Shown here piece by piece: positions 8,719 through 17,663 of a DNA stretch of 64,000 nt (position 1 is its first letter; the number at the start of each line of letters is the position of its first letter). The stretch covers positions 1 to 64,000 of the forward strand of contig NZ_JPUG01000058.1 in assembly GCF_000739015.1 (NCBI RefSeq), written 5' to 3'. The DNA comes from Microvirga sp. BSC39 (lineage in GTDB: Bacteria > Pseudomonadota > Alphaproteobacteria > Rhizobiales > Beijerinckiaceae). The translations under genes were made by a program, and so were the position numbers. The notes below the pieces were generated by a model. It did no database searches. It was given only the letters and a program-made list of their open reading frames with translations, and had not been told where the DNA came from.

Positions 8719-9426
8719 ATGAAGAATACCCGCCGCTTCCTGGTTTCTCCATGCATTGCTCGCCTCATTGCGAGAGATCGCGGCGTCGACCGTCAGGTAG
8801 TCGAGGGTCATCTCTCGTCTCAGTCTGGAAAAGACCAGTTCATCCGGCTTGCAGCAGATCAAGCGCACTTTGTCTTGTCAGGGCACGATCCAGCAGGCGA
8901 CGTGGTGGAGAAACTCGCCCCGCTTCCTCGTGAACATGCCGAAGCGCTGTTTGGCCTTTGTATCGGGCAGATCTCCTACGACCGCCTCCACCTACCTCTG
9001 CAGAGCGGGCTGAACCACCAGATCCAGCTTGACCGCGTCGTGTATCCCAGCAGCTTCGATCTCATCACAGCCGAGTTTGATAACGACCAACAGGCCGAGG
9101 CTTTCGAGATCCCCATCTGGTTCGGTCCCGAGGTGACCTCTGAGTTTCTTTATGAGTGGCGCTATATCGCTCTCAATGGCCTACAGACAAACCCAGAGGT
9201 TCCGCTCTCGAGCCAGCAGGTCGAGGCGGTGCTTGATATGCTCGACCGATGCCAGCCAACTGCCAGGGCTAACAATGTTTCTGCTGCGGATGACGTCATT
9301 GTCGCTCTCAGTCGCTCACTTGAGACATCAGGTCTCCTGAAAGCAACCATGGATACCACCATTCCCCACGGGGTGGAGCCGCTTGCTGAAGCGACTGCTG
9401 AACCAATGAAGAGGTCAGCTCAATAG
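8719..9426 (+). CDS. Divergent CYTH-domain-like protein, metal-binding residues lost
   Basis: 235 residues. The pattern follows a triphosphate-tunnel (CYTH) protein: an N-terminal RRFLV strand, EGHLSSQSGKDQFIRL, an EALFGLC helix, GLNHQIQLDRVVYP, LITAEFDN, and the closing IPIWFGPEVTSEFLYEW block (compare P-x-WLG-EVT in the family). The family's metal-binding ExExK at the start is replaced: KNTRR stands where EIERK is expected. Catalysis is therefore doubtful and a binding role more likely. The last 50 residues are low-complexity and polar. The ribosome site before 8719 is weak. The family assignment is pattern-based. Confidence 0.55.
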   Translation: MKNTRRFLVSPCIARLIARDRGVDRQVVEGHLSSQSGKDQFIRLAADQAHFVLSGHDPAGDVVEKLAPLPREHAEALFGLCIGQISYDRLHLPLQSGLNHQIQLDRVVYPSSFDLITAEFDNDQQAEAFEIPIWFGPEVTSEFLYEWRYIALNGLQTNPEVPLSSQQVEAVLDMLDRCQPTARANNVSAADDVIVALSRSLETSGLLKATMDTTIPHGVEPLAEATAEPMKRSAQ

Positions 9427-9446
9427 CTTGAGGCTGAGTGGGACCA

Positions 9447-9485
9447 GTGACCGAGCGCTGCTGTGTCCAGGCAGTGCTCGGTCAC
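9447..9485 (+). terminator. Long stem-loop after the CYTH-like gene
   Basis: GTGACCGAGC and GCTCGGTCAC pair perfectly over 10 bp (19-nt loop, partly paired) 20 nt after the stop codon. There is no T-run, so factor-assisted or bidirectional termination is more likely than classic intrinsic termination. Confidence 0.5.
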
Positions 9486-9813
9486 CGATTCTGTCGCAAA
9501 ACGACGAAGTGCACTCAAGCAGCGTAACTGTTAACGTCTAAGGCATGGCCTAGACGATGAGATCAGCCTCCCATTTGAGCTGATGAGTTAAGCACTTCTC
9601 ACTGGCCTCCCGGTGGAGCATGCCTTCGCCCGATGTGCCCGCGACCGATACCTCAACGTCTGAGAGAATGTTCCCCAAAACGACAGCCCCCAGGAGTACC
9701 GGAGCACTCCCGGGAGCACGGTGTGGAGACGAGATGAGACCGGCAGGCTACACCGACTGCTAGAGGCTGAGCCGATGCTCGATCGCGTGTGCCAGTCCGG
9801 TCTGCTACCAGAC
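9486..9813. other. Intergenic, nothing recognised
   Basis: 328 bp between the CYTH-like gene and the 3' end of ftsK. No gene, repeat or conserved motif seen on either strand. Confidence 0.5.
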
Positions 9814-12564
9814 TCAATCCTCGTCCACTCCACCCGTTCCGATCAGGATCTCGCGCTTGCCCGCATGGTTCGCAGGTCCGACGATGCCCTCCTTTTCCAT
9901 CCGCTCCATGATTGAGGCCGCCCGATTGTAGCCGATCTGCAGCCGCCGCTGAATGTAAGAGGTCGAGGCTTTCTTGTGCCGCAGCACGATTGAGACCGCC
10001 TGGTCGAACAGCTCGCCCGATCCTAGCCCCATTTCGCCTTCGTCGAAGACGGGGGTCTCCTCCGCCTCCATCTCCTCGTCCTCCTCGGCGGTGACCGCCT
10101 CAACGTAGACGGGCTTGGCCTGTCGCTTGAGGTGAGCAACGACCCGTTCGACCTCCACGTCCGAGACAAACGGCCCGTGAACGCGAGCAATGCGGCCCCC
10201 TCCTTGCATATGGAGCATGTCGCCTTGCCCCAGGAGCTGCTCGGCGCCCATCTCGCCAAGAATGGTGCGGCTGTCGATCTTGGACGTGACCTGGAACGAG
10301 ATCCGGGTCGGGAAGTTCGCCTTGATCGTGCCGGTGATCACGTCCACGCTGGGCCGCTGCGTGGCCAGGATCACGTGAATGCCGGCCGCACGGGCCATCT
10401 GGGCCAGGCGCTGGATGGCGCCCTCGATCTCCTTGCCGGCCACCATCATGAGATCCGCCATCTCGTCGACGATCACCACGATGTACGGCAGCGATGTAAG
10501 GTCCATGACCTCCTCGGTATACGTCAGCTCTCCCGTGGCCTTGTCGAAGCCGGTCTGGATGGTCCGTGTGATGACCTCCCCCTTGGCCTTGGCCTCCGCG
10601 ATGCGGGCGTTGAAGCCGTCGATGTTGCGCACGCCCAACTTCGCCATCTTCTTATAGCGGTCCTCCATTTCCCGCACAGCCCAACGCAGGGCGATGATCG
10701 CCTTCTTTGGGTCGGTCACGACCGGTGTGAGCAGATGGGGGATGCCGTCATAGACGGACAACTCCAGCATCTTTGGGTCCACCATGATCAGGCGGCATTC
10801 TTCCGGCGTGAAGCGGTAGACGAGCGACAGGATCATGGTGTTGATCGCCACCGACTTTCCTGAACCCGTGGTGCCGGCGACCAGCAGGTGCGGCATGCGG
10901 GCGAGATCCGCGATGACGGCTTCGCCCCCGATCGTCTTGCCGAGGCAGAGGGGAAGCTTGTGTTTCGAGACCTCGAAATCGGCTGATGAAAGCAATTCGC
11001 GCAGGTACACCGTCTCCCGTGCCTCATTCGGCAGTTCAATGCCAATGGCGTTGCGACCTGGGATGACCGCCACGCGCGCGGAGACGGCACTCATCGAGCG
11101 CGCGATATCCTCTGAGAGCGCAATGACGCGAGATGACTTGATGCCGGGTGCAGGCTCGAATTCGTACAGCGTGACCACCGGGCCTGGATGAACATGGATG
11201 ACCTCGCCCTTCACGCCGAAGTCGCGGATGACCTTCTCCAACCGACCCGCCGTCTCCTCCAGGATATCTTCGGTCAGCTCTGGCCCTTCGCGTTCCGGCG
11301 GCTCGGCCAGGAATGCGATGTCCGGCTTCTGATACAACCAGTCCTCTGTTGCAGCAGGACGGGAGATCGGGTGCTCCCAAGTCGATAGTGCGATTTTGGG
11401 AAGGTCCACGACCGGGCGGGTCTCCTGAAGCGGTTGGATCAGGGCAACCTCTGCCTGAGTTGGTGCTGGCACAGCATCAGGCACGGGCACCTCCTCGATC
11501 CGCTCCTGAACCGCTACAGCGGCCTGATCACGTACCGGGTCAGGAACAGAGTCAACCAACGGTTCGGGCTGTGTTTGAAAGGCAAGCTTCTCCAGCTGTG
11601 GTTGTCCGCTTACTGCCGGTAGGAGGTCCTCATAAAGAGCGAGGTAGCCGAAATCGACCTCCTCAACAGGATCTGACACACTGGTATCTGGAACCGCATG
11701 AGCCGCTTCTCCTTCCACAACAGCGATCCCGGTCTCGACGGCCGTTTCCTGGGGTTGTTCGGATGGCAGCACTGCTTCAATGGAGACGCCATATTCCGTT
11801 TCGAGCGCTCCATCCGGATCCGCTTGGCTGTCTGCGATCACCTCAGTTATCTCCAGCATCTGCCCATCGGCAGGAGCAGCCGAGGGAGCTTGCAGATCGC
11901 CCGCCGAACGGACGCCAGCCATTTCGTATGAAAGGCCTTGCCATGAGAACGAGACGGCCGCGGACGTTAAGCTGAAGGGAGCCGCGGCCAGCGCCATGCG
12001 AGGAGCCGGGGGGTACTCTTGGTGAGGCACCTCATCCGCAGCAGGGGCCTGTTGGGGCAGCGGAAGCCGTGTCGCCGTTTCGATCATCCGGCGCGAAGCA
12101 CCAGCTGCTTCTCCAAAGACCGCTGCGTCAGTCAACGCGGCTTCTCTGTCGGCGAGGGATGCCAGTCGTTCTGATACCGGATCCTCAAAGGCCAACGCCG
12201 ATCGTAATTCCGCGATCTGGCTTCTGACGGCCGGCTCGGATGCCCCAACGGTTTCCTCGTCGATTACGGAGCGGATGTGCTCACCCGTCGAGTTGACTGC
12301 GGGCGCCGGGTGCCTAGGCTCGTTGGATGGGAGTTCTCCATGGCCGTTGCGGGCTCTAATGACCTTGTCCGGGGTGCGCGTGGCCTTCACGCCCTCGGCA
12401 AGAACAAAGGCCTGCCTCCACGGCGGCTCGTCACCATCCTGTGCTGGGCTGCCTTCGGGTTCCCTTCGATCCTGCCGCAACCGCACGACGTTGGTGATTT
12501 CACGGGCAACTTCCTCTCCGGGAAGGGCGGGCGGAGCGAAGGGTGGTTTACGGGTCGAATGCAT
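9814..12564 (-). CDS. ftsK: FtsK/SpoIIIE-type DNA translocase without membrane domain
   Basis: 916 residues. The C-terminal half is a complete FtsK motor: an alpha/beta domain with Walker A GTTGSGKS at about 560-570, Walker B IVVIVDEMADL at about 700, and the ILATQRPSVDVITGTIKANF block. It ends with a winged-helix gamma domain (YIQRRLQIGYNRAASIMERM), which reads KOPS-type DNA signals in the family. The N-terminal 400 residues are acidic, Pro/Ala-rich and unstructured, with no hydrophobic helix, whereas canonical FtsK starts with four membrane segments. It therefore looks like the soluble second FtsK found in some alphaproteobacteria. It would pump chromosomal DNA, perhaps recruited by its long linker. 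The ribosome site is weak (AAGAG). Confidence 0.9.
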   Translation of the reverse strand: MHSTRKPPFAPPALPGEEVAREITNVVRLRQDRREPEGSPAQDGDEPPWRQAFVLAEGVKATRTPDKVIRARNGHGELPSNEPRHPAPAVNSTGEHIRSVIDEETVGASEPAVRSQIAELRSALAFEDPVSERLASLADREAALTDAAVFGEAAGASRRMIETATRLPLPQQAPAADEVPHQEYPPAPRMALAAAPFSLTSAAVSFSWQGLSYEMAGVRSAGDLQAPSAAPADGQMLEITEVIADSQADPDGALETEYGVSIEAVLPSEQPQETAVETGIAVVEGEAAHAVPDTSVSDPVEEVDFGYLALYEDLLPAVSGQPQLEKLAFQTQPEPLVDSVPDPVRDQAAVAVQERIEEVPVPDAVPAPTQAEVALIQPLQETRPVVDLPKIALSTWEHPISRPAATEDWLYQKPDIAFLAEPPEREGPELTEDILEETAGRLEKVIRDFGVKGEVIHVHPGPVVTLYEFEPAPGIKSSRVIALSEDIARSMSAVSARVAVIPGRNAIGIELPNEARETVYLRELLSSADFEVSKHKLPLCLGKTIGGEAVIADLARMPHLLVAGTTGSGKSVAINTMILSLVYRFTPEECRLIMVDPKMLELSVYDGIPHLLTPVVTDPKKAIIALRWAVREMEDRYKKMAKLGVRNIDGFNARIAEAKAKGEVITRTIQTGFDKATGELTYTEEVMDLTSLPYIVVIVDEMADLMMVAGKEIEGAIQRLAQMARAAGIHVILATQRPSVDVITGTIKANFPTRISFQVTSKIDSRTILGEMGAEQLLGQGDMLHMQGGGRIARVHGPFVSDVEVERVVAHLKRQAKPVYVEAVTAEEDEEMEAEETPVFDEGEMGLGSGELFDQAVSIVLRHKKASTSYIQRRLQIGYNRAASIMERMEKEGIVGPANHAGKREILIGTGGVDED

Positions 12565-12727
12565 GATCTCTTACGCAACTGGTTGGTTATGGGCCAAGCT
12601 GATTCCGGCAGTGTCGTGACTCTGAGAGCAAACCGTAAACAGAGGGTTAGACTGAGACATGATCCACTTACGGCGCCCCCCGCCCGGCCTACGAATGACA
12701 CGAAAGCCGCGGAGGCCATGCCCCATC

Positions 12728-12895
12728 GGCACTGCTGGCCTCGATGTCTATGCCAACGAGCCACATGTTCCAGAAGATCTGCTCGCCTGAGATAACGTCT
12801 TTCTTTCACCGCACGTTGGTACAGCATCAGCTTACACGCGACCTGCGATAGCGAACTTACTGGCTGAGAACCTTATCTACTGGTTCATCAGAGAC
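12728..12895 (+). pseudogene. D-2-hydroxyacid dehydrogenase C-terminal scrap
   Basis: The frame starting GTAGLDVYANEPHVPEDLLA, then a TGA, then DNVFLSPHVGTASAYTRPAI reproduces the C-terminal NAD-domain motif of glyoxylate/hydroxypyruvate reductase-type enzymes (GAGLDVFENEP ... LLPHIGSAT), including the catalytic His of PHVG. Only about 55 codons survive and one is a stop. Upstream and downstream parts of the gene are missing. It lies between ftsK and the second IS3 remnant. Confidence 0.75.
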
Positions 12896-13015
12896 GATAC
12901 TGTCATATGTGGACGCTCCCTTTTGGCAAGGGATTTGTTGACTTGTCTGCAAGGTGGTCGGGTGCAGTCATATGCACGGCCTGTTGATGCGGCACATCTG
13001 ACAACTGGCCCTTCT

Positions 13016-13994
13016 CTATTTCTCGACAACCGCATTGCCAAAGCAATTGCCTTTCCCTGACATCGAGATCCGGATGCCGTGCTTCTTCAACTCGGCCTGA
13101 TACCCGATCGAACAGTATTGACTGCCGCGATCCGCGTAATGGATCAACCCCTTGGCCGGCTGCCGGATCGCCAGAGCCTTGCGCAGCGCCTCAAGCGCCA
13201 GTTCCTTGTGAAGCCGGTCACTCACCACCCAGCCAACCACCCGCCGGGCGAAGAGCCCCAGGATCACGGCCAGATACAGCCAGCCTTCACCCGTCCACAC
13301 GTACGAGATATCGGCGTTCCATTTCTGGTTCGGGCGTGTGGCTGAGAAGTCCTGCTCGAGCAGGTTGGGCGCAGTTGGAAAGGCCTGACGGCTGTCAGTG
13401 GTGCGCTTGAAGCGGCGCTTCCACCGGGCCTTGAGCCCATTCTCCCGCATCATCCGGGCGGTCCGACGGCGACCGACTTGCAGCCCCTCATCCTGCAACT
13501 CGCGGGTCATGCGCGGACTGCCATAAGGCTCGGTAGAGAGAGCGAAGGCCGAGCGGATGTGGACCAACAGAACCAGATCCTCCCGCTGGCGCGGGCCGGC
13601 TGGACGAGATCACCAGGCGAAGTAGCCGCTCTGGCTGACACCCAGGACCTGGCACAGACGGGTGACGGGGAAGCTCTCTTTCGCCGCATCTATGAGTTGG
13701 AACCTCATCGACTTCCCTCCTTGGCAAAAAAGCGGTGGCTCGTTTGAGGATTTCCCGTTCCTGGCGCAGGATTTCGTTCTCACGCCGCAGCCGCTTCAGC
13801 TCGGCTACCATGTCCTCCTGCCGATCTGCCGGTAGATTGTCGATCTGGCGCTCGCGGCGGCGGTCGATCCAGTTGCGTAGGGTCGACAAGCCGACGCCGA
13901 GATCCTCAGCAATCGCCCGTCGGCTGCGGCCGCTGGTCAGGGCGAGCCGAACAGCCTCATCCCGAAACTCTTTCGTAAAGCGTGTCTGGGGCAT
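13016..13994 (-). pseudogene. IS3-family transposase orfA-orfB, truncated and interrupted
   Basis: orfA starts at 13994 (MPQTRFTKEFRDEAVRLALTS; HTH and leucine-zipper coiled coil). At KRATAF the T-run has six bases. One more would give the family-typical early stop overlapping the orfB ATG, so a base seems lost. orfB starts near 13708 (MRFQLIDAAKESFPV) and has an in-frame TGA in YFAW. It then continues as an HTH_21 plus rve integrase domain (WNADISYVWTGEGWLYLAV, HYADRGSQY). It stops after GNCFGNAVVEK, where the usual motif is CYDNA, and the C-terminal end is missing. Non-functional. Confidence 0.85.
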
Positions 13995-14034
13995 GGAGAT
14001 CCTCCTGCTTCATACAAGAAGTGCTCTCCATTTT
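13016..14034 (-). mobile_element. IS3-family element, 3'-truncated
   Basis: A second, unrelated IS3-type copy (different orfA/orfB sequence from the one at 6.7 kb). The orfA side reaches a plausible end near 14034 (TGGAGAGCACTT on the minus strand). The other end is cut inside orfB at about 13016, so the element lacks its last 50 or so codons and its right inverted repeat. Boundaries are approximate. Confidence 0.6.
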
Positions 14035-14127
14035 TCCGAAACAAAACCAGCTGCCAGATTGGCCTTGGCTTGCATCCTTCTGGCGGTTGAACACCTTCTA
14101 GCAGCGCTCAACATGGCTGTCAGGGCG

Positions 14128-14193
14128 CTACTGGACCTCCCGCATATCGTCGCAAGGGCCTCCTACGTCGTGCTTGCAGTAGGGACACATCAT
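14128..14193 (-). CDS. Possible 21-residue CxxC micro-protein
   Basis: ATGATG at 14193 is preceded by a near-perfect Shine-Dalgarno (AAGGAGG, 8 nt spacer), unusually strong for this window. The frame encodes MMCPYCKHDVGGPCDDMREVQ and stops. A CPYC knuckle plus a third Cys and a His could bind one zinc ion. No homologue is known to me. The ribosome site and composition are the only evidence. Confidence 0.4.
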   Translation of the reverse strand: MMCPYCKHDVGGPCDDMREVQ

Positions 14194-14345
14194 CGGTGTA
14201 GCCTCCTTGTCAGCCGGAATGAGAAGCAACGTGCAAGGACAGGAGGAGTTTCGGCTTGGGTGCGCTCCCGATAAGCGCAGCCCAGCAGGAGCGATTGACA
14301 CAGAAGATAGCCGCCACATCTCAATCTCCCTATGAAGGAGCCGCC

Positions 14346-14792
14346 ATGATGACGACCGACGTGATCCCGCGACCCGCTCTGCTCCTGGGATGGGCCGGGG
14401 TTATTCCCTTTGCTCTGTTGACTGCAGCATCTGCTCTCGACATCCACCCCTGGTCCTTGGATATGACCATGGCCTTGCGGGCCTATGGCGCCTGCATCCT
14501 GTCGTTCATGGGCGGCGTTCAATGGGGCATCCTGCTGCCGCGCGACGCAGGGCGCGCGCCATTCTCGCGTTACCTCATCTCCGTTGGTCCTGCCCTGGTC
14601 GCAGTCCTATGCCTGCTCATTTCGAATGGAGCAGGTCTGACAGGACTGATCGCCGGCTTCCTTGCACTCTTAGCCTACGATATCGCGACCGTGCGCCAGG
14701 GTCTTGCGCCTCGATGGTATACGTCGCTGCGGGTTCAGCTGACGCTAGCCGTCGTCGCTCTGCTGGGCATCACTCTCCTGGCCCGATTGTAG
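14346..14792 (+). CDS. DUF3429 integral membrane protein
   Basis: 148 residues, starting at an ATG with AAGGAG 6 nt upstream; a frame extending to 14256 is less likely. Four to five membrane helices are visible. The signature YGACILSFMGGVQWGILLPRD is the hallmark of the DUF3429 family, whose function is unknown. The 3' end overlaps the convergent PAS/EgtD gene by 48 nt, which is unusual and may mean that gene's C-terminus has been extended. Confidence 0.8.
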   Translation: MMTTDVIPRPALLLGWAGVIPFALLTAASALDIHPWSLDMTMALRAYGACILSFMGGVQWGILLPRDAGRAPFSRYLISVGPALVAVLCLLISNGAGLTGLIAGFLALLAYDIATVRQGLAPRWYTSLRVQLTLAVVALLGITLLARL

Positions 14793-15857
14793 CAAGTGAA
14801 GGCAGAACCGATTTTGCTCATCGCACCAGCACTTCACAGGTTGCCAAACCGCTTGGCTTGCTAAGTTCTGGAAGGTGCTAGGATCATACTTGTACGAGGT
14901 GTCCGTGTGGATGCTCTCCCCGGACTCAAACGTGATTGGGACCTCACCAACCAGATACGTCAGTGGTTTGGTGGCAACCAGATGAGCCTCAACACGGAAC
15001 GGGTTATGCTGCACGCGGGCCTCGTGGCGGAAGTCACCGGGATCGAATGCAGTGCCGAGAAGGCGATTGAGGTGAACCAACAGGTTCTTGTGCAGCTCAG
15101 CCATAAGACCATCAGCCTGGCTGTAGGCGCGCAACAGGCTCTGTTCGTCAGGATTGGGATCAACTCCAACCAGAAACCAACTCGGCCCAAGTGTCTCGCG
15201 TGCCCGCGTCAGAAATGCGATTGAGCCTGCAGGATCGAAGTTTCCGATTGTCGAGCCTGGGAAGAATCCAAGGATCGGACCGGCCCCGCGCTGTATTGGA
15301 AGACCGATCTGCTTCGTGTAATCTGCGCAAACCGGATAAACCTCGATTTCCGGATAGTCCGCTGCAATCCGCAGAGTAGCGGCTTCAAGATACTCACGTG
15401 AGATATCGATAGCGACGTACCGCTTCGGCGCAGTGAGCGCATCGAGCAGGATGCGAACCTTGTGGCTTGCTCCGCTGCCAAATTCGACGATCGTGGCGCC
15501 AGACCCAATCAGGCAGCCAATCTCATCTACCGTCGAGCGTAGGAGAGCACCTTCGCAGCGGGTGAGGTAGTAATCCTGCGTGTTGCAGATGCGATCAAAC
15601 AGGGATGAACCCGTCTCATCCCACAGGTACTTGCCCGGAAGCGTCTTCTGGGCACGAGACAGGCCGCTCAGCACATCCCGCAGCACCTCACTACGTTCGA
15701 TCAATCTGGCCTCCTGCATGAGCCGGTCCATGCCGATCCAGGTGAGGAACGTCTGGTTGGCTCTGATGATGGTGCCGTCCGGCAGGGTTGACAGATAGCC
15801 GCAGGGAGCACTCTCGTAGAGTTCCTCAACCGTCTCGATGAGCGACCCCTGGTCCAT
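14745..15857 (-). CDS. Chimeric protein: PAS N-terminus fused to EgtD-type histidine methyltransferase
   Basis: 370 residues. Residues 1-50 or so are the first half of a PAS domain (ELYESAPCGYLSTLPDGTII, NQTFLTWIG) of the type found in RsbP-like partners of RsbQ hydrolases. From about 55 the sequence switches to an EgtD-like SAM-dependent methyltransferase. It has GKYLWDETGSSLFDRI, the YYLTR motif, a SAM loop VEFGSGASHK at about 127, DISREYLEAA, FFPGSTIGNF at about 203, and a C-terminal substrate lid with FESGESIHTDTSYKY. EgtD trimethylates the histidine amino group in ergothioneine synthesis. The abrupt mid-PAS switch suggests fusion by deletion. Its ATG lies 5 nt after the hydrolase stop, so translation is coupled. 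No egtB is present nearby. Confidence 0.8.
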   Translation of the reverse strand: MDQGSLIETVEELYESAPCGYLSTLPDGTIIRANQTFLTWIGMDRLMQEARLIERSEVLRDVLSGLSRAQKTLPGKYLWDETGSSLFDRICNTQDYYLTRCEGALLRSTVDEIGCLIGSGATIVEFGSGASHKVRILLDALTAPKRYVAIDISREYLEAATLRIAADYPEIEVYPVCADYTKQIGLPIQRGAGPILGFFPGSTIGNFDPAGSIAFLTRARETLGPSWFLVGVDPNPDEQSLLRAYSQADGLMAELHKNLLVHLNRLLGTAFDPGDFRHEARVQHNPFRVEAHLVATKPLTYLVGEVPITFESGESIHTDTSYKYDPSTFQNLASQAVWQPVKCWCDEQNRFCLHLLQSGQESDAQQSDDG

Positions 15858-15862
15858 CTTCA

Positions 15863-16681
15863 CTATGCGACGGCCTTGGTCGGGAAATCTCTCAGAAAGG
15901 CTTCCATGGCCGCGATCGTCTCCTCGGGGGCGCTCAGGTTCGGACAGTGCCCTGTTGCCTTTATCAGCACGAACTCGCTGCCTGACAGGTTCCGGTGCAT
16001 GTAGCGCCCAGCCCTCTCTGGAGCAATGGCATCCTGCGAGCACTGGAGAATGAGAGCCTTGGTCTTCACTTTGGGAAGATCGGCCACATTGCCCGCCAGG
16101 AACGTCACGCGCACAAAGTGCTTGGCGATCTCCGGGTTGGTGCGGCAGAAGCTGTTGGTCAACTCCTCGCCAAGTTCCAGGCGATCCGGGTTGGCCATAA
16201 TCACCGGGGCCATGGTGCTCGACCAGCCGAGATGGTTGCTATCGAGGAAGTCGAGCAGCCCCTCAATGTCCTCCTGCTTGAACCCACCGACATAATCGCC
16301 GTCGTTGATGTAGCGTCGCGAGGGGCCGATCAGGACGAGCCGATCGAACCGCTCCGGCTCCTTGATGGCGGCGAGAACCCCAATCATGGCGCTGACCGAG
16401 TGGCCGACGAAGATGACATCCTTCAGGTCCAGCTCCCGGCAGATCGCCAGCACGTCTTCAGCGTAGCCATTGAGAGAGCTGTATTTCACCGGATCGAAGG
16501 CGCCGGCATCCGACTGCCCGTGCCCGACATGATCGAAGAGGACGATCCTGTAGCGCTCCTCGAACGCGGACGTGATGAGCCGCCACATGTTCTGATCGCA
16601 ACCATAGCCATGGGCGAAGATCATGGGCTGTTCGCCGCGCCCGAAAACCTTGACATTGTTACGCTTGAGAACAGCAGACAT
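15863..16681 (-). CDS. RsbQ-like alpha/beta hydrolase
   Basis: 272 residues, starting at an ATG behind GGAG. It follows RsbQ over the whole length: FAHGYGCDQNMWR, FDHVGHGQSDAGAFDPVKYS, the nucleophile in GHSVSA (Ser95), D217 in CSQDAIAPE and H245 in ATGHCPNLS. These positions are nearly those of the Bacillus RsbQ triad (96, 219, 247). RsbQ and the related plant KAI2/D14 proteins bind or hydrolyse a small hydrophobic ligand and signal through a partner PAS protein. The next gene begins with exactly such a PAS fragment but is fused to a methyltransferase. The function of the pair here is unknown. Confidence 0.88.
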   Translation of the reverse strand: MSAVLKRNNVKVFGRGEQPMIFAHGYGCDQNMWRLITSAFEERYRIVLFDHVGHGQSDAGAFDPVKYSSLNGYAEDVLAICRELDLKDVIFVGHSVSAMIGVLAAIKEPERFDRLVLIGPSRRYINDGDYVGGFKQEDIEGLLDFLDSNHLGWSSTMAPVIMANPDRLELGEELTNSFCRTNPEIAKHFVRVTFLAGNVADLPKVKTKALILQCSQDAIAPERAGRYMHRNLSGSEFVLIKATGHCPNLSAPEETIAAMEAFLRDFPTKAVA

Positions 16682-16819
16682 GGGGGCTCCATGCGATCCA
16701 AGAACCGATAGGTACCACACTCGCCCAGGCGGCGCGTACGAGCTTTGCAGTTCAGGTGCCGTATGTAGACGGATTGACTCGGCGTTCAACAGTGACACGG
16801 GCCCACGGGTGTGCCGCAA

Positions 16820-17274
16820 CGTAGTGCGCTCCTGGGGGCATCCGGGAACATGAGGCGAAGGGGACCGCAGGACGCTCGAGCCTGGGTCTCGCGCCGAACG
16901 CCTTTTTTGATCTCTTGCAGATTCTCCTCGTCACCGCCGCCTGGTGAGCGAGGCGGTGCTCGCGCGGGAGGCAGGGATTTTGCCCCTCAAGCTCTATCGG
17001 GACATGGCTTCGCTCTAGGCCATGGGCGCAGATCGAGGGCGAGCCGGGGCTCTGCCATGTGCTCACGGCCGGCTTCCTGCTCCCTCCTCTGAGTTCTCTG
17101 CCCAGGAGATCGAGGCGCTGGCGCTTGACCTGAGATGGATCGGGCGGCGCACGGATGAAGAGAAGGGAGAGTCGGCCCGCAGGGAGTGAGACTTTATAGA
17201 GATCCCTTAGGTCCCTCCACATCCCTGAGCCCGCCCTCTTCTGGAGCGGAGCCGTATAGCCGAGCAAGCGCGCT
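16820..17274. other. 455-bp intergenic, possible decayed coding traces
   Basis: No supported gene. On the plus strand two short open stretches (about 16926-17020 and 17075-17190) share a frame separated by one TAG and look protein-like, but I recognise no family. Confidence 0.35.
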
Positions 17275-17598
17275 TTACTGTTCTGTGAAGAAGGTGAGCA
17301 CCACCTTGCCCTTGTCGCTGATAAGGCAAATGAAACGGTTCGGCTTGTCGCTCTTCTCGCGCTGGAGATAGGCCTCTCCCATGACAACCATTCGGATCGG
17401 CGTATCCTCCACTTTGGTGTCTGCCTTGGAGATGGCCAGCGACTGGATGTCGAAGGTAAGATGCTCCAATGAGGGCGACCGCTCCTTAAGAGCCGCTAAC
17501 CCTGACAGGCGGCACGCTTCGACCTCAGCCGGCACTTGAGCTAGAGCCGAAGACGCTAGAAGAAGGGTGCTCCCGAGAACGGCAAGTGGAATGCGCAT
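17275..17598 (-). CDS. Small secreted protein of unknown function
   Basis: 107 residues. There is an AGGAGA ribosome site 6 nt before the ATG. A clean signal peptide (MRIPLAVLGSTLLLASSALA) with a cleavage site after ALA indicates periplasmic export. The mature part has two Cys (in EACRLSG and RFICLIS) that could form a disulfide, and a strand-rich C-terminus ending KGKVVLTFFTEQ. I do not recognise the family. It appears monocistronic. Confidence 0.65.
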   Translation of the reverse strand: MRIPLAVLGSTLLLASSALAQVPAEVEACRLSGLAALKERSPSLEHLTFDIQSLAISKADTKVEDTPIRMVVMGEAYLQREKSDKPNRFICLISDKGKVVLTFFTEQ

Positions 17599-17663
17599 AG
17601 GTATCTCCTGTTGCGATGAGGGTCTGGTGATAGATCCTGCCGCGGCAGATCGGATGCAGACTG

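Noticed and set aside
9721-9915. Short plus-strand frame after ftsK
   Set aside because: Overlaps the ftsK 3' end and resembles no family.
10132-10863. 243-codon plus-strand frame opposite ftsK
   Set aside because: Antisense to the FtsK motor domain; no supporting signals.
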